From the NCBI RefSeq assembly GCF_051155795.1, contig NZ_DAXETW010000037.1:1-64000 (forward strand): a stretch of DNA of 64,000 nucleotides, in the 5' to 3' direction. The stretch is from Longibacter sp051155795. GTDB taxonomy: Bacteria; Bacteroidota; Rhodothermia; Rhodothermales; Salinibacteraceae. Under the pieces are notes generated by a model that was not told the origin of the DNA, searched no databases, and worked only from the letters and a program-made list of their open reading frames with translations. Below, piece by piece: positions 43,491-52,301 of this stretch (positions are counted from its first letter, which is position 1; each line of letters opens with the position of its first letter). The position numbers and the translations under genes are program-made.

Positions 43491-45416
43491 ATGTCCCGTC
43501 TCCACCCAAGCGTTCCGGCTCTTCTTCTCTCCGTCGCCCTCCTCGTGGGCTGTTCCGGGCAGAAGTCCCTGGAGGACGCCTCGCCACCGTCGTCGGCGGA
43601 TGTGGAGCGTCGAGCTCCGGCCGGCGTCATCAAGGGAACGGTCGTGGACGCGAGCAACGGCGACGTGCTGAAGGGGGCGAACGTGGTCGTTCCGGAGCGC
43701 GGGATCGGGGCAGCGGCCAATAAGGACGGTCGGTTTCAGATTTCAAGCGTACGCCCGGGCACCGTCCGCGTGACCGCCAACTTTGTGGGATACCGATCGG
43801 GAGCGACGGAGGTAACGTTGACGGACTCGACCGGGGCAGTGGTCGACTTTGCGCTGTCGCCGCAGACGGAGGGCCTCGAAGAGGTTGTCGTTACCGCGAT
43901 GGGACAGGAGTCGCAGGCGCGGGGACAGCGGAATGGTTGGGTGGCGATGCCTGCGCCCATGGGTCGATATGCTCCGCCCGTCGACCGCGAGGGATACGCC
44001 CGCATCGAGGAAACCGGCTTTCGACGCGTCACGGACGCGCCCCTGTCTACGTTCGCGATCGATGTGGATGGGGCGGCGTACAGCAACCTTCGCCGCTTCA
44101 TCCGGGAAGGGGAAACGCCACCCGTCGATGCGATTCGCATCGAAGAACTGCTCAATTACTTTTCTTACGACGACCCGGCACCGGCGGCGAATAGCGATCA
44201 GCCGTTCGCGGTGACGATGGAAACGGCGACCGCACCGTGGGCCGAGGATCATTCGCTCCTCCGCATCGGCATTCAGGGAAAAGAAGTTTCCGCGTCGGAG
44301 CGTCCGCCCAGCAATCTGGTCTTTCTACTCGACGTGTCCGGATCCATGCAGCGGCCTAACAAATTGCCGCTTCTTAAGAACGCCTTCCAGCTTCTGACCG
44401 AGCAACTGCGCCCCCAGGATCACGTGGCCATCGTCGTGTACGCAGGTGCAAGCGGCACCGTGCTTGAACCCACGTCGGGAAGCGAAAAGGAGGAGATTCT
44501 GGGGGCGATCAACGAGTTGCGAGCGGGCGGATCGACGGCCGGTCGCGCCGGCATGGAGGCCGCGTACGCGATGGCAGAAACGCACATGGACCCCGACGGC
44601 ATCAACCGAGTGATCCTGGCAACAGACGGCGACTTCAACGTGGGTCCGTCCAGCGACGCGGAGATGATCCGTCTCGTCGAAGAGAAGCGCGAAACCGGCG
44701 TCTTCCTCACGGTTCTGGGGTTCGGCACCGGCAACCTGCAGGACAGCAAGATGGAGCAAATGGCCAATCACGGGAATGGTACTTATCACTATATCGACTC
44801 CGCGCTCGAGGCGCGAAAGGTGCTCGTGAGCGAGCTCGGTGGGACGCTGCAAACCATCGCAAAGGACGTGAAGCTACAGGTTGAATTCAATCCGCGTCAC
44901 GTGGGCGCGTATCGCCTCATCGGGTACGAAAACCGTCGCTTGAACAACGAGGACTTCGCCGACGACACGAAGGACGCCGGTGATCTCGGAGCGGGTCATC
45001 ACGTCACGGCGCTGTACGAACTGGTCCCGCCCGGTGCGGACGGAGATGTGGCCGGTCGCGGGCAGCTTAAGTATCAGAACCGGACCGAGAGTGATCGAGC
45101 GTCCAGTGACGAATGGCTGACACTAAGCCTTCGCTACAAGCAACCCGATTCCGACTCCAGCCGGCTGATGGCTGAAGCGCTTGTTCCGGAAGAACGCGCC
45201 GGAGTGTCGACGGACTTTCAGTTTGCAGCGGCGGTGGCCGGATTCGGCATGTTGCTCCGCGACTCGGAGTATGCCGGTACCCTCACGCTTGCCGATGTGC
45301 GCCGGCTGGCCGAGGAGGGGAGAGGAGATGACGTGGACGGCTATCGCGCCGGCTTCATTTCCCTGCTGGAAGATTACCGCCGCATGGCCGGCGATGATGC
45401 GAACGAGCGTCCGTAG
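43491..45416 (+). CDS. VWA-domain lipoprotein with carboxypeptidase-regulatory domain
   Basis: 641 residues. A lipobox gives C21 (LLVGC). A CarboxypepD_reg-like sandwich (about 44-122) is followed by 'EEVVVTAMGQ', a string normally found at the TonB-box region of SusC-type receptors. Next come a VWA N-terminal region, the VWA domain with MIDAS D281-V-S-G-S285 and a C-terminal DUF3520-type domain ('FQFAAAVAGFGMLLRDS'). Similar VWA proteins occur in Bacteroidota. As a lipoprotein it would be outside the cytoplasm, so it is not a direct cytoplasmic partner of the MoxR ATPase upstream. Confidence 0.9.
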   Translation: MSRLHPSVPALLLSVALLVGCSGQKSLEDASPPSSADVERRAPAGVIKGTVVDASNGDVLKGANVVVPERGIGAAANKDGRFQISSVRPGTVRVTANFVGYRSGATEVTLTDSTGAVVDFALSPQTEGLEEVVVTAMGQESQARGQRNGWVAMPAPMGRYAPPVDREGYARIEETGFRRVTDAPLSTFAIDVDGAAYSNLRRFIREGETPPVDAIRIEELLNYFSYDDPAPAANSDQPFAVTMETATAPWAEDHSLLRIGIQGKEVSASERPPSNLVFLLDVSGSMQRPNKLPLLKNAFQLLTEQLRPQDHVAIVVYAGASGTVLEPTSGSEKEEILGAINELRAGGSTAGRAGMEAAYAMAETHMDPDGINRVILATDGDFNVGPSSDAEMIRLVEEKRETGVFLTVLGFGTGNLQDSKMEQMANHGNGTYHYIDSALEARKVLVSELGGTLQTIAKDVKLQVEFNPRHVGAYRLIGYENRRLNNEDFADDTKDAGDLGAGHHVTALYELVPPGADGDVAGRGQLKYQNRTESDRASSDEWLTLSLRYKQPDSDSSRLMAEALVPEERAGVSTDFQFAAAVAGFGMLLRDSEYAGTLTLADVRRLAEEGRGDDVDGYRAGFISLLEDYRRMAGDDANERP

Positions 45417-45465
45417 GGCTCCGTGCTACTCGTTTCTATCCGTTCGTTCTCACCGTCCGAATCGA

Positions 45466-46836
45466 ATGCCTCACGTGTCGTCTTATTCCCGCATCTGGAG
45501 GTCGGTCCGTGATGCGTTACTGTCTTTCTACGTAACGCCAACATTTTACGGTGTGCTTGCGAGTCTAGTCGCGATGTACGTGCTCGCTTTTTTCGTTCCG
45601 GTTGTTCGTCCATTCGCCGAGTCGATTCTTTTCATCGGAATCGGCGTCGTGCTCGTTGAATTGATTCTCCTCTACTTGACCGGTCGCGTCACCGGTGACC
45701 GGGCGGTTGCCGACCGCCTCTCGAACGGCGACCGAAACCCGATCGCGGTTCATCTCCGAAGCACCTATCCCTTCCTGGTGCGTCTCACGGTCATCGACGA
45801 ACTCCCCGTCCAGCTTCAGGTCCGGGACATGTCGATTCGTGTCCGGATCCCGCCGGGCGGAGAGCGGACGGTGCGATACAGCGTTCGCCCGACCGATCGA
45901 GGGGAATACGCGTTCGGCGTGGTAAACGTCTTCGCCAGGACGCCTCTTGGGCTTGTGGAACGACGCTTTCGCTGCGCCGAGGAGACGACCGTACCGGTGT
46001 ATCCCTCCTACATTCAGATGCAGGAGTACAGCCTCCTGGCTGCATCCAATCGGCTGAGAGAGGTCGGCGTCAAGAAGGTTCGCCGGCTCGGACACACGAT
46101 GGAGTTCGACCACATCCGCGAGTACGTCGTCGGGGACGACTACCGCACAGTCAACTGGAATGCTTCGGCCCGCCGCGGCGATCTCATGGTGAATCAGCAC
46201 CGCGAGGAGCGGTCACAGCCGGTCTACAGCGTGATCAATGCCGGTCGCGTGATGCGTATGCCGTTCGAAGGCATGACGTTGCTGGATTACAGCATCAACG
46301 CGGCGCTCGTGCTATCCAACATCGCCATCATGAAGCACGATCGGGCCGGGATCATTGGTTTTTCCGAGGATATCGGGCCGGTTGTCCCCGCAGCGCGCAG
46401 ACATGCCCAGATGCGGCAGATCCAGGAAGCGCTCTATCACCTCGACACAAACTTTTTGGAGTCGGACTACCGGCGCCTTACGACCTACGTCCGGACCAAC
46501 ACTCGGGGACGCGGGCTGCTGCTCCTGTTCACCAACTTCGTGGCCCGCACGTCGCTGGAACGACAGCTTCCATACCTTCAGGCGCTCGCTCGCAACCATA
46601 CGCTGGTCGTTATCTTTTTCGAAAACACGGAACTGAATGCCCTGCTGAATGCCGACGCAGAGTCCATGGAAGAGGTGTACGCCCAGACGATCGCGGAGAA
46701 GTTCGCCAACGAGCAGCGAGAGATCATCCGTGAACTCGAACAGCGCGGCATTTATGCGGTCCACACCCGGCCCGAGAACCTGTCCACCGAGACGATTAAC
46801 ACGTATCTCGAACTAAAAGCGCGAGGTGTCGTGTAG
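45466..46836 (+). CDS. DUF58-domain membrane protein
   Basis: 456 residues. Two membrane helices near 25-75 are followed by a cytoplasmic part with the DUF58 signature 'HIREYVVGDDYRTVNWNAS' and a VWA-like fold ('ALVLSNIAIMKHDRAGIIGF'). DUF58 proteins are the usual partners of MoxR ATPases. The frame is open from 45181 across the end of the VWA gene, but the ATG at 45466 begins a plausible membrane protein. It closes the cluster that begins with the SpoIIM gene. Confidence 0.9.
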   Translation: MPHVSSYSRIWRSVRDALLSFYVTPTFYGVLASLVAMYVLAFFVPVVRPFAESILFIGIGVVLVELILLYLTGRVTGDRAVADRLSNGDRNPIAVHLRSTYPFLVRLTVIDELPVQLQVRDMSIRVRIPPGGERTVRYSVRPTDRGEYAFGVVNVFARTPLGLVERRFRCAEETTVPVYPSYIQMQEYSLLAASNRLREVGVKKVRRLGHTMEFDHIREYVVGDDYRTVNWNASARRGDLMVNQHREERSQPVYSVINAGRVMRMPFEGMTLLDYSINAALVLSNIAIMKHDRAGIIGFSEDIGPVVPAARRHAQMRQIQEALYHLDTNFLESDYRRLTTYVRTNTRGRGLLLLFTNFVARTSLERQLPYLQALARNHTLVVIFFENTELNALLNADAESMEEVYAQTIAEKFANEQREIIRELEQRGIYAVHTRPENLSTETINTYLELKARGVV

Positions 46837-46952
46837 ACCCCTGCGTCAGGTGCAGGACGTCCGGTCTGATCGTATGTGCACTTCCACTGTCTTTCCGCCG
46901 TGCGCGCCGTATCTTGGGTGCGACCGACGGTCGAAGATGAACGATATCTCCG

Positions 46953-48674
46953 ATGACCCCACACCCTTCCATGCCCCCCGTGCAGCGCGCCGCCTGCCTT
47001 CTCGTGCCGGATACGACGTATCAGACGCGGCACCCGTCCTCGCCCGTACGCATCTGCGTCATTGACCTCGGGACCAACTCATTCCACGCCGTTATCGTGG
47101 ACGCGTACCCGAACGGTTCGTACAAGGTGGTGGACCGGATGAAGGAAATGGTCCGATTGGGGCAATCGGGCCTGTCGGCGAATCGCCTGCCGGAAGATGC
47201 GATGGAGCGCGGCCTGCAGGCGCTGCGCCGGATTCATACGCTGGCGACCGGCTGGGACGCGCGCGAATTCCTTGCCTACGCTACCAGCGCGATTCGCGAG
47301 GCCAGGAACGGCGGTGATTTCATTGAACAGGTGAAGCGCGAGGTTGGACTGCGCATTCGCCCGATCAGCGGAGCTCAGGAGGCGGAGCTGATCTTCCTGG
47401 GCGTGCGCCGTGCGGTCGACATGCACGAGCCCAGCCTCATCGTCGATATCGGGGGCGGGAGCGTTGAATTTATCGTCTACGACGGCCGAGAGGTATCTTT
47501 TGCGCAGAGTTACAAGCTCGGCGCGGCGCGGATGACCGAACGCTTCGTCTCGACGGATCCGCTGTCCTCGGACGACGTCTCGGCACTGCGTGAACACTAC
47601 CGGTCCGTTTTGGAGCCGGTATTCGATGCGGCGCGCGCCGCGGGAGTGACGAGCCTGGTTGGATCCTCCGGTACCGCGAAGAGTCTGGCGCGAGTGTGCG
47701 CAGGAGCGCACGGAGACGAGGATCGGACCGTCTTTCAGCAAACGCTCGAGGTCGACGCCTACCGGGACGCCCTCCGGTGGGTGGTCGAATCCAACGAACA
47801 GGACCGCATCGACCATCCGTCGATTGACCCGAAGCGGGTCGATCAGATCGGGGCCGGAGCACTGTTACTGGACGTCCTGGTCGAGGGCATGCCGGACGTG
47901 CGCCAGATTAAAACGTCCGCCAATGCACTCCGCGAGGGGATGGTGGACCACTTCATTCAGCAAAATTACGCGCGGATCCGGAAGCTCGCGCCGTTCACGG
48001 ACGTGCGCCGCCGGAGCGTTCACGAGATCGCCTTTCGCTTCGAGTGGGAAGAACGCCACGCACAGCACGTCGCGGCGACGGCGACATTCTTGTTCGACGC
48101 GCTCATCGACCGATACGGCGGGCCTGCGACCGACGTTGAGCTGCTCGAATATGCGGCGCTACTGCATGATATCGGATATCATATCAGCCACTCGCGGCAT
48201 CACAAGCATTCCCGGTATCTCATTCAGCACGCGGATCTGCAGGGTTTCCAGCCCGACGAGAAGAAAATCCTCGCACTCACGGCTCGCTACCACCGAAAAG
48301 CCTTTCCCAACGCGGACCGGCATAAGCGATACCGTAAGCTCAGTGAACGGAACCGGTCGCGGGTTCGACAGCTTGCCTCCATCCTTCGGATTGCGGAAGG
48401 GCTGGATCGAAGCCACTTCCAGAATGTCATCGCGCTGGAGGTCGACGTTGACGACACGGCGCTCACGATCGCGGTGGATGCGCAGGGCGATCCCGAACTG
48501 GAGCTCTGGTCGGCGGATCGGGAGGCGGATCTGTTTCGGGAGGTTTACGGGATGGAGGTATCGATCGCTGAGAAGGAGATGCTCATCGAAGGAGACGGGA
48601 TCCAGATGGGGCCTGCCCCGGTCACGCATGCCGTTCCTGCGCCCGGCAATGGCGAGTCGAAGAGCGCTGAGTGA
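46953..48674 (+). CDS. Ppx/GppA family phosphatase with HD domain
   Basis: 573-residue exopolyphosphatase or guanosine-pentaphosphate phosphohydrolase. The ASKHA-type N-terminal half has 'VIDLGTNSFHAVIVD' and 'IVDIGGGSVEFIVYDG' phosphate loops and 'TSAIREARNG'; the C-terminal half holds an HD-type domain ('LLHDIGYHISHSRHHKHS'). It would cleave polyphosphate or pppGpp, affecting phosphate storage and stringent response. The start ATG leaves about 30 residues before the fold; a later GTG or ATG-free start is possible. Length is typical of the two-domain type. Confidence 0.9.
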   Translation: MTPHPSMPPVQRAACLLVPDTTYQTRHPSSPVRICVIDLGTNSFHAVIVDAYPNGSYKVVDRMKEMVRLGQSGLSANRLPEDAMERGLQALRRIHTLATGWDAREFLAYATSAIREARNGGDFIEQVKREVGLRIRPISGAQEAELIFLGVRRAVDMHEPSLIVDIGGGSVEFIVYDGREVSFAQSYKLGAARMTERFVSTDPLSSDDVSALREHYRSVLEPVFDAARAAGVTSLVGSSGTAKSLARVCAGAHGDEDRTVFQQTLEVDAYRDALRWVVESNEQDRIDHPSIDPKRVDQIGAGALLLDVLVEGMPDVRQIKTSANALREGMVDHFIQQNYARIRKLAPFTDVRRRSVHEIAFRFEWEERHAQHVAATATFLFDALIDRYGGPATDVELLEYAALLHDIGYHISHSRHHKHSRYLIQHADLQGFQPDEKKILALTARYHRKAFPNADRHKRYRKLSERNRSRVRQLASILRIAEGLDRSHFQNVIALEVDVDDTALTIAVDAQGDPELELWSADREADLFREVYGMEVSIAEKEMLIEGDGIQMGPAPVTHAVPAPGNGESKSAE

Positions 48675-49163
48675 ACGACCGGAGCGGTGAAGGATGCACG
48701 CCCCGAGTGCCACGTTAAATCGCTATCAAGCGGGGAAGGAGGACGGGCGAAAAAGAGGCCGGTTGACGCTGCGAAGTGGGGCAGAATCCCGGGGAAGCGT
48801 GGTTGAGCATGGGGCCGTCTGTCGGGCATCCGTATTCATCCGGGTTTAACCCCCCTCAATGTTGCCCCTGCCATGCCCCTTCGCTACCTTGCCGTCTGTA
48901 CGATCCGATGCCCAGAGACGTGTGAAACGGCCGGTTGAACGGCCCGACGGATGCGGCTGGGCACGAGGAAGACGCCCGAAATTGCGGCTGTCCGGCGGTG
49001 CGGTACGCTCGCGCTCCCGGTGCGGCGCGATCTTGGCTTTCTGCGCAACGGCATCGTTCGCCTGATCTTGAACGGCAGGTCGAACGCATGCCGGAGCCGC
49101 ATTTGCGTGTCCTTTCGGATCGTTTATTGCACCCACGACCACTCAGATTTGCCGCACGGGCTC
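48675..49163 (+). other. Region upstream of the nuoJ operon
   Basis: 489 bases with no recognised gene. It separates the phosphatase gene from nuoJ and should hold the promoter of the complex I membrane-arm operon. No hairpin, palindrome or degenerate nuoI is visible, which agrees with the operon starting at nuoJ. Confidence 0.5.
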
Positions 49164-49670
49164 ATGGCCGCTGCACCTTTCATGTTCTTTTTGCTGGCGA
49201 CGATTTCCGTCGTCGCTGCGATCGGGATGCTTGTCGCGCGCAGTCCGGTCTACAGCGCCCTCTGGCTCGTGCTGAATCTCTTTTGTGTCGCCGGGCTTTA
49301 TCTGACGATGAACGCGACGTTCATCGGCGTCATTCAGATCCTGGTGTACGCCGGCGCCATCATGGTCCTGTTCCTCTTTGTGATCATGTTGCTGAACCTC
49401 GATGCCCTCCCACAATTGGAGGAGATCGATTGGGGAATGGTGGCCGGGTTCGTTCTCGGCGTGGTCGTGCTGTCCCAGTTGCTCTACGTCATCGCGAGCG
49501 GCTTCGACCTTCCGATGGAAGCGATGGGGGCGAGCGCCGAGACGGGGAGTGCCGAAACGCTCGGCATCGCCCTGTACACGCGCTACGCGCTCCATGTGGA
49601 GGTGGCCGCAGTGCTTCTGCTGGCCGCAACCGTGGGCGCTGTCATGCTCGCGCAGAAACGCTTCAAATAA
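49164..49670 (+). CDS. nuoJ: NADH-quinone oxidoreductase subunit J
   Basis: 168-residue membrane subunit of complex I (Nqo10) with five membrane helices. 'VARSPVYSALWLVLNLFCVA' style text at the first helices and 'GVIQILVYAGAIMVLFLFVI' are the NuoJ signature. The frame is open from 48951, but the ATG at 49164 gives the usual N-terminus just before helix 1. NuoJ contributes to the link between quinone site and proton channels. It opens the operon nuoJKLM-pcd-nuoN. Confidence 0.95.
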   Translation: MAAAPFMFFLLATISVVAAIGMLVARSPVYSALWLVLNLFCVAGLYLTMNATFIGVIQILVYAGAIMVLFLFVIMLLNLDALPQLEEIDWGMVAGFVLGVVVLSQLLYVIASGFDLPMEAMGASAETGSAETLGIALYTRYALHVEVAAVLLLAATVGAVMLAQKRFK

Positions 49671-49766
49671 GCCGGCGCCCGACCGAGCACTGCCGTCCCG
49701 TACCCGCCGGACGGCGTGCCGACCTCTCGATGCGCCGCCGTTAACCGCAGACCAACCCCTCCCGCG

Positions 49767-50072
49767 ATGGAAGTCGCCCTGAACTGGTACCTCGGCCTCA
49801 GCGCCGTTCTTTTCTCGATTGGGACGCTTGGCGTCCTGCTCAAGCGAAACGCGATCGTCCTGCTGATGTCCGTCGAGCTGATGCTCAACGCGGTCAACCT
49901 CACGCTCGTGGCGCTGAGCCAGTCCATGGGGGACGCCGACGGGCAGCTGCTGGTGTTCTTTACCATCGCCGTGGCCGCGGCAGAGGCTGCCGTCGGGCTC
50001 GCGATCGTGATCGCCATCTTCCGGCGTAAGCTGACGGTTGACATCACCGAGATCAACCTCTTCAAGTTCTGA
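49767..50072 (+). CDS. nuoK: NADH-quinone oxidoreductase subunit K
   Basis: 101-residue subunit (Nqo11) with three membrane helices. The two conserved buried glutamates needed for proton transfer are E37 in 'LLMSVELMLNAVNL' and E73 in 'AAAEAAVGLAI', at the positions expected from E. coli E36 and E72. The ATG at 49767 was preferred to 49716, which would add a non-hydrophobic leader. The C-terminus 'TEINLFKF' is the usual NuoK end. Confidence 0.96.
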   Translation: MEVALNWYLGLSAVLFSIGTLGVLLKRNAIVLLMSVELMLNAVNLTLVALSQSMGDADGQLLVFFTIAVAAAEAAVGLAIVIAIFRRKLTVDITEINLFKF

Positions 50073-50240
50073 CGCGCATAGCGGGTCTTTCGGCGTCCGT
50101 CGCTTTCGCCGCAGCGTTCCGTATGCCCGCGATCCGAGCGGGTGCGCAACCGGCGGATTGACCGGCAGCGCCAGCGCTTCCAGCATCCTGCCCCCCGGTC
50201 GGGCCTCTCCTCCTCACGTACTCGTCACTCGGCTTCGTCC

Positions 50241-52241
50241 ATGAGTCACGATCTCCTCGTTCGCCTCATTCTGCTCCTGCCCCTCGCAGGGGCCGTTCTC
50301 CTCGGCGTTCTGCCGCTCTTCATGCCGGCATTGCGCAGGCGGGAGGGTCTCATCGGAACGATCGGTACGTCGGTGGTGGTGATCCCTTTCGCCATCGCCG
50401 TATACCTGTTCGTCAGCTACGGAGGCGACCCGGTGACGGTCAGTTACTTCACCTGGATGGAGGCCGCCGAGCTGTCGGTGGATTTTGCGTACCGGATCGA
50501 TGAGCTCTCCCTCATCATGACGCTGATCGTGACCGGCGTCGGCGGGGTCATTCACCTCTACTCGGCCGGCTATATGCACGGCGACCCGGGGTTCTGGCGG
50601 TTTTTCGCCTACCTGAACCTCTTCATCTTCGCCATGCTCAACCTGGTACTGGCGAACAACCTCGTCGTGCTGTTTCTGGGATGGGAGGGCGTCGGGCTCT
50701 GCTCCTACCTTCTGATCGGGTTCTGGTACACGGATCTTAAGAACAGCGCCGCCGCAAACAAGGCGTTCATCGTCAACCGGATCGGCGATTTCGCCTTCCT
50801 CATGGCGATGTTCCTGATCTTCAGCGAACTCGGGAGCCTCAGCTTCGACGTCCTCCTCACCGATGCTGCGTCGGTCCTTTCCGCCGAAACGATCGACTAC
50901 ATCGTCCTGCTGCTCTTCATCGGAGCGACCGGGAAATCAGCGCAAATCCCGCTTTTCGTGTGGCTTCCGGACGCGATGGCCGGGCCGACGCCCGTGTCCG
51001 CCCTCATCCATGCGGCGACGATGGTGACCAGCGGACTCTATCTGCTCGCCCGGATGTCTCCGATCGTTCTCGAAACGGAGGTGGTCATGATGATCATCGC
51101 CGTCGTTGGTGCCCTCACGGCGATTATGGCCGCTACGATAGCCATTACGCAGAACGACATCAAAAAGGTGCTGGCGTATTCAACGGTGTCGCAGCTGGGA
51201 TACATGTTCATGGCCGCCGGCGTCGGGGCGTTCTTCGTCGCCATCTTCCACGTCCTCACCCACGCCTTCTTCAAAGCGTGCCTCTTCCTCGGATCCGGCT
51301 CCGTCATTCACTCCATGGAGCACGTGGAGCACGAACTTGAGCACGAAGGGGAGGATGTCTCCGATTTTGATCCCCAGGACATGCGCACGATGGGGAATCT
51401 GCAGGAATACATGCCATCGACCGGTTGGACATACTTTATCGCTACGCTGGCTATTTCCGGAATCCCATTGCTCGCAGGCTTCTTCTCGAAAGACGAGATT
51501 CTGTTTAAGGCCTTCGAGTACGGGTACGACGGCAACACGTACGCGATGTTTGTGTGGGTCGTCGGCGTCATCACCGCCGCGCTCACCGCGTTATACATGA
51601 CGCGTTCGTACTACCTCACTTTCATGGGGGAAGAGCGCTGGCCCCTGGCCGATAAAATCCACCCGCACGAGTCGTCCTTGAAGATGACCGTGCCGCTCTG
51701 GATTCTCGCCGGTGGATCGCTTGTGACGGGCTTCCTCGGTCTCCCGGCCGTCATTAAAGACGGGAAATGGAACTGGATTCATCACTATTTGGGCGCAAAC
51801 TACGGCGGGCCGGTCGCGGAAGCGTCCGTATCCGCGCACGTACCGGTGTCGCTGGAATGGGGCCTGATCGGGCTCAGCAGCGCCATCGCTGTCGGCGTCT
51901 TCTTCTTCGCGCGAAGCGTCTACCTGTCGCAGGGCATCGCGTTCGACGTGTCCCTCAAAGAGCGGCTTGGCGGACTCTACGAACTGTGGGAGCACAAGTA
52001 CCGGTGGGACGACTTCTACGATAACGTCGTCGTCGAGGCCCTTATTAATCAGATTTCACGCGACGGACTCGCGCCGTTCGATAGCAAAATCGTCGATGGG
52101 GCCGTAAATGGACTGGCCAGCGCCACGCAGGAGTCCAGCAATCTTCTTCGCCGCATCCAGACGGGCGTCGTGCAGAATTACGCGCTTGCTCTGGTGTTCG
52201 GCGTGGTCCTGGTCATCGGGTTGATGATCTTCGGCGGCTAA
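50241..52241 (+). CDS. nuoL: NADH-quinone oxidoreductase subunit L
   Basis: 666-residue antiporter-like subunit (Nqo12) at the far end of the membrane arm. Hallmarks are 'LGWEGVGLCSYLLIGFWY', 'WLPDAMAGPTPVSALIHAAT' and 'LAYSTVSQLGYMFMAAGVG', which hold the proton-channel charges, and a long C-terminal amphipathic helix region. The frame is open from 50142, but the earlier ATG adds an Arg-rich leader; 50241 precedes the first helix. A His/Glu-rich loop ('HSMEHVEHELEHEGEDV') is more acidic than usual. Confidence 0.96.
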   Translation: MSHDLLVRLILLLPLAGAVLLGVLPLFMPALRRREGLIGTIGTSVVVIPFAIAVYLFVSYGGDPVTVSYFTWMEAAELSVDFAYRIDELSLIMTLIVTGVGGVIHLYSAGYMHGDPGFWRFFAYLNLFIFAMLNLVLANNLVVLFLGWEGVGLCSYLLIGFWYTDLKNSAAANKAFIVNRIGDFAFLMAMFLIFSELGSLSFDVLLTDAASVLSAETIDYIVLLLFIGATGKSAQIPLFVWLPDAMAGPTPVSALIHAATMVTSGLYLLARMSPIVLETEVVMMIIAVVGALTAIMAATIAITQNDIKKVLAYSTVSQLGYMFMAAGVGAFFVAIFHVLTHAFFKACLFLGSGSVIHSMEHVEHELEHEGEDVSDFDPQDMRTMGNLQEYMPSTGWTYFIATLAISGIPLLAGFFSKDEILFKAFEYGYDGNTYAMFVWVVGVITAALTALYMTRSYYLTFMGEERWPLADKIHPHESSLKMTVPLWILAGGSLVTGFLGLPAVIKDGKWNWIHHYLGANYGGPVAEASVSAHVPVSLEWGLIGLSSAIAVGVFFFARSVYLSQGIAFDVSLKERLGGLYELWEHKYRWDDFYDNVVVEALINQISRDGLAPFDSKIVDGAVNGLASATQESSNLLRRIQTGVVQNYALALVFGVVLVIGLMIFGG

Positions 52242-52301
52242 CCGCCGCCCCCTTCGTTCCGCCTTCCGTCCCTGCGCCGCTTCAACGCACTGAACCTGAA
52301 C

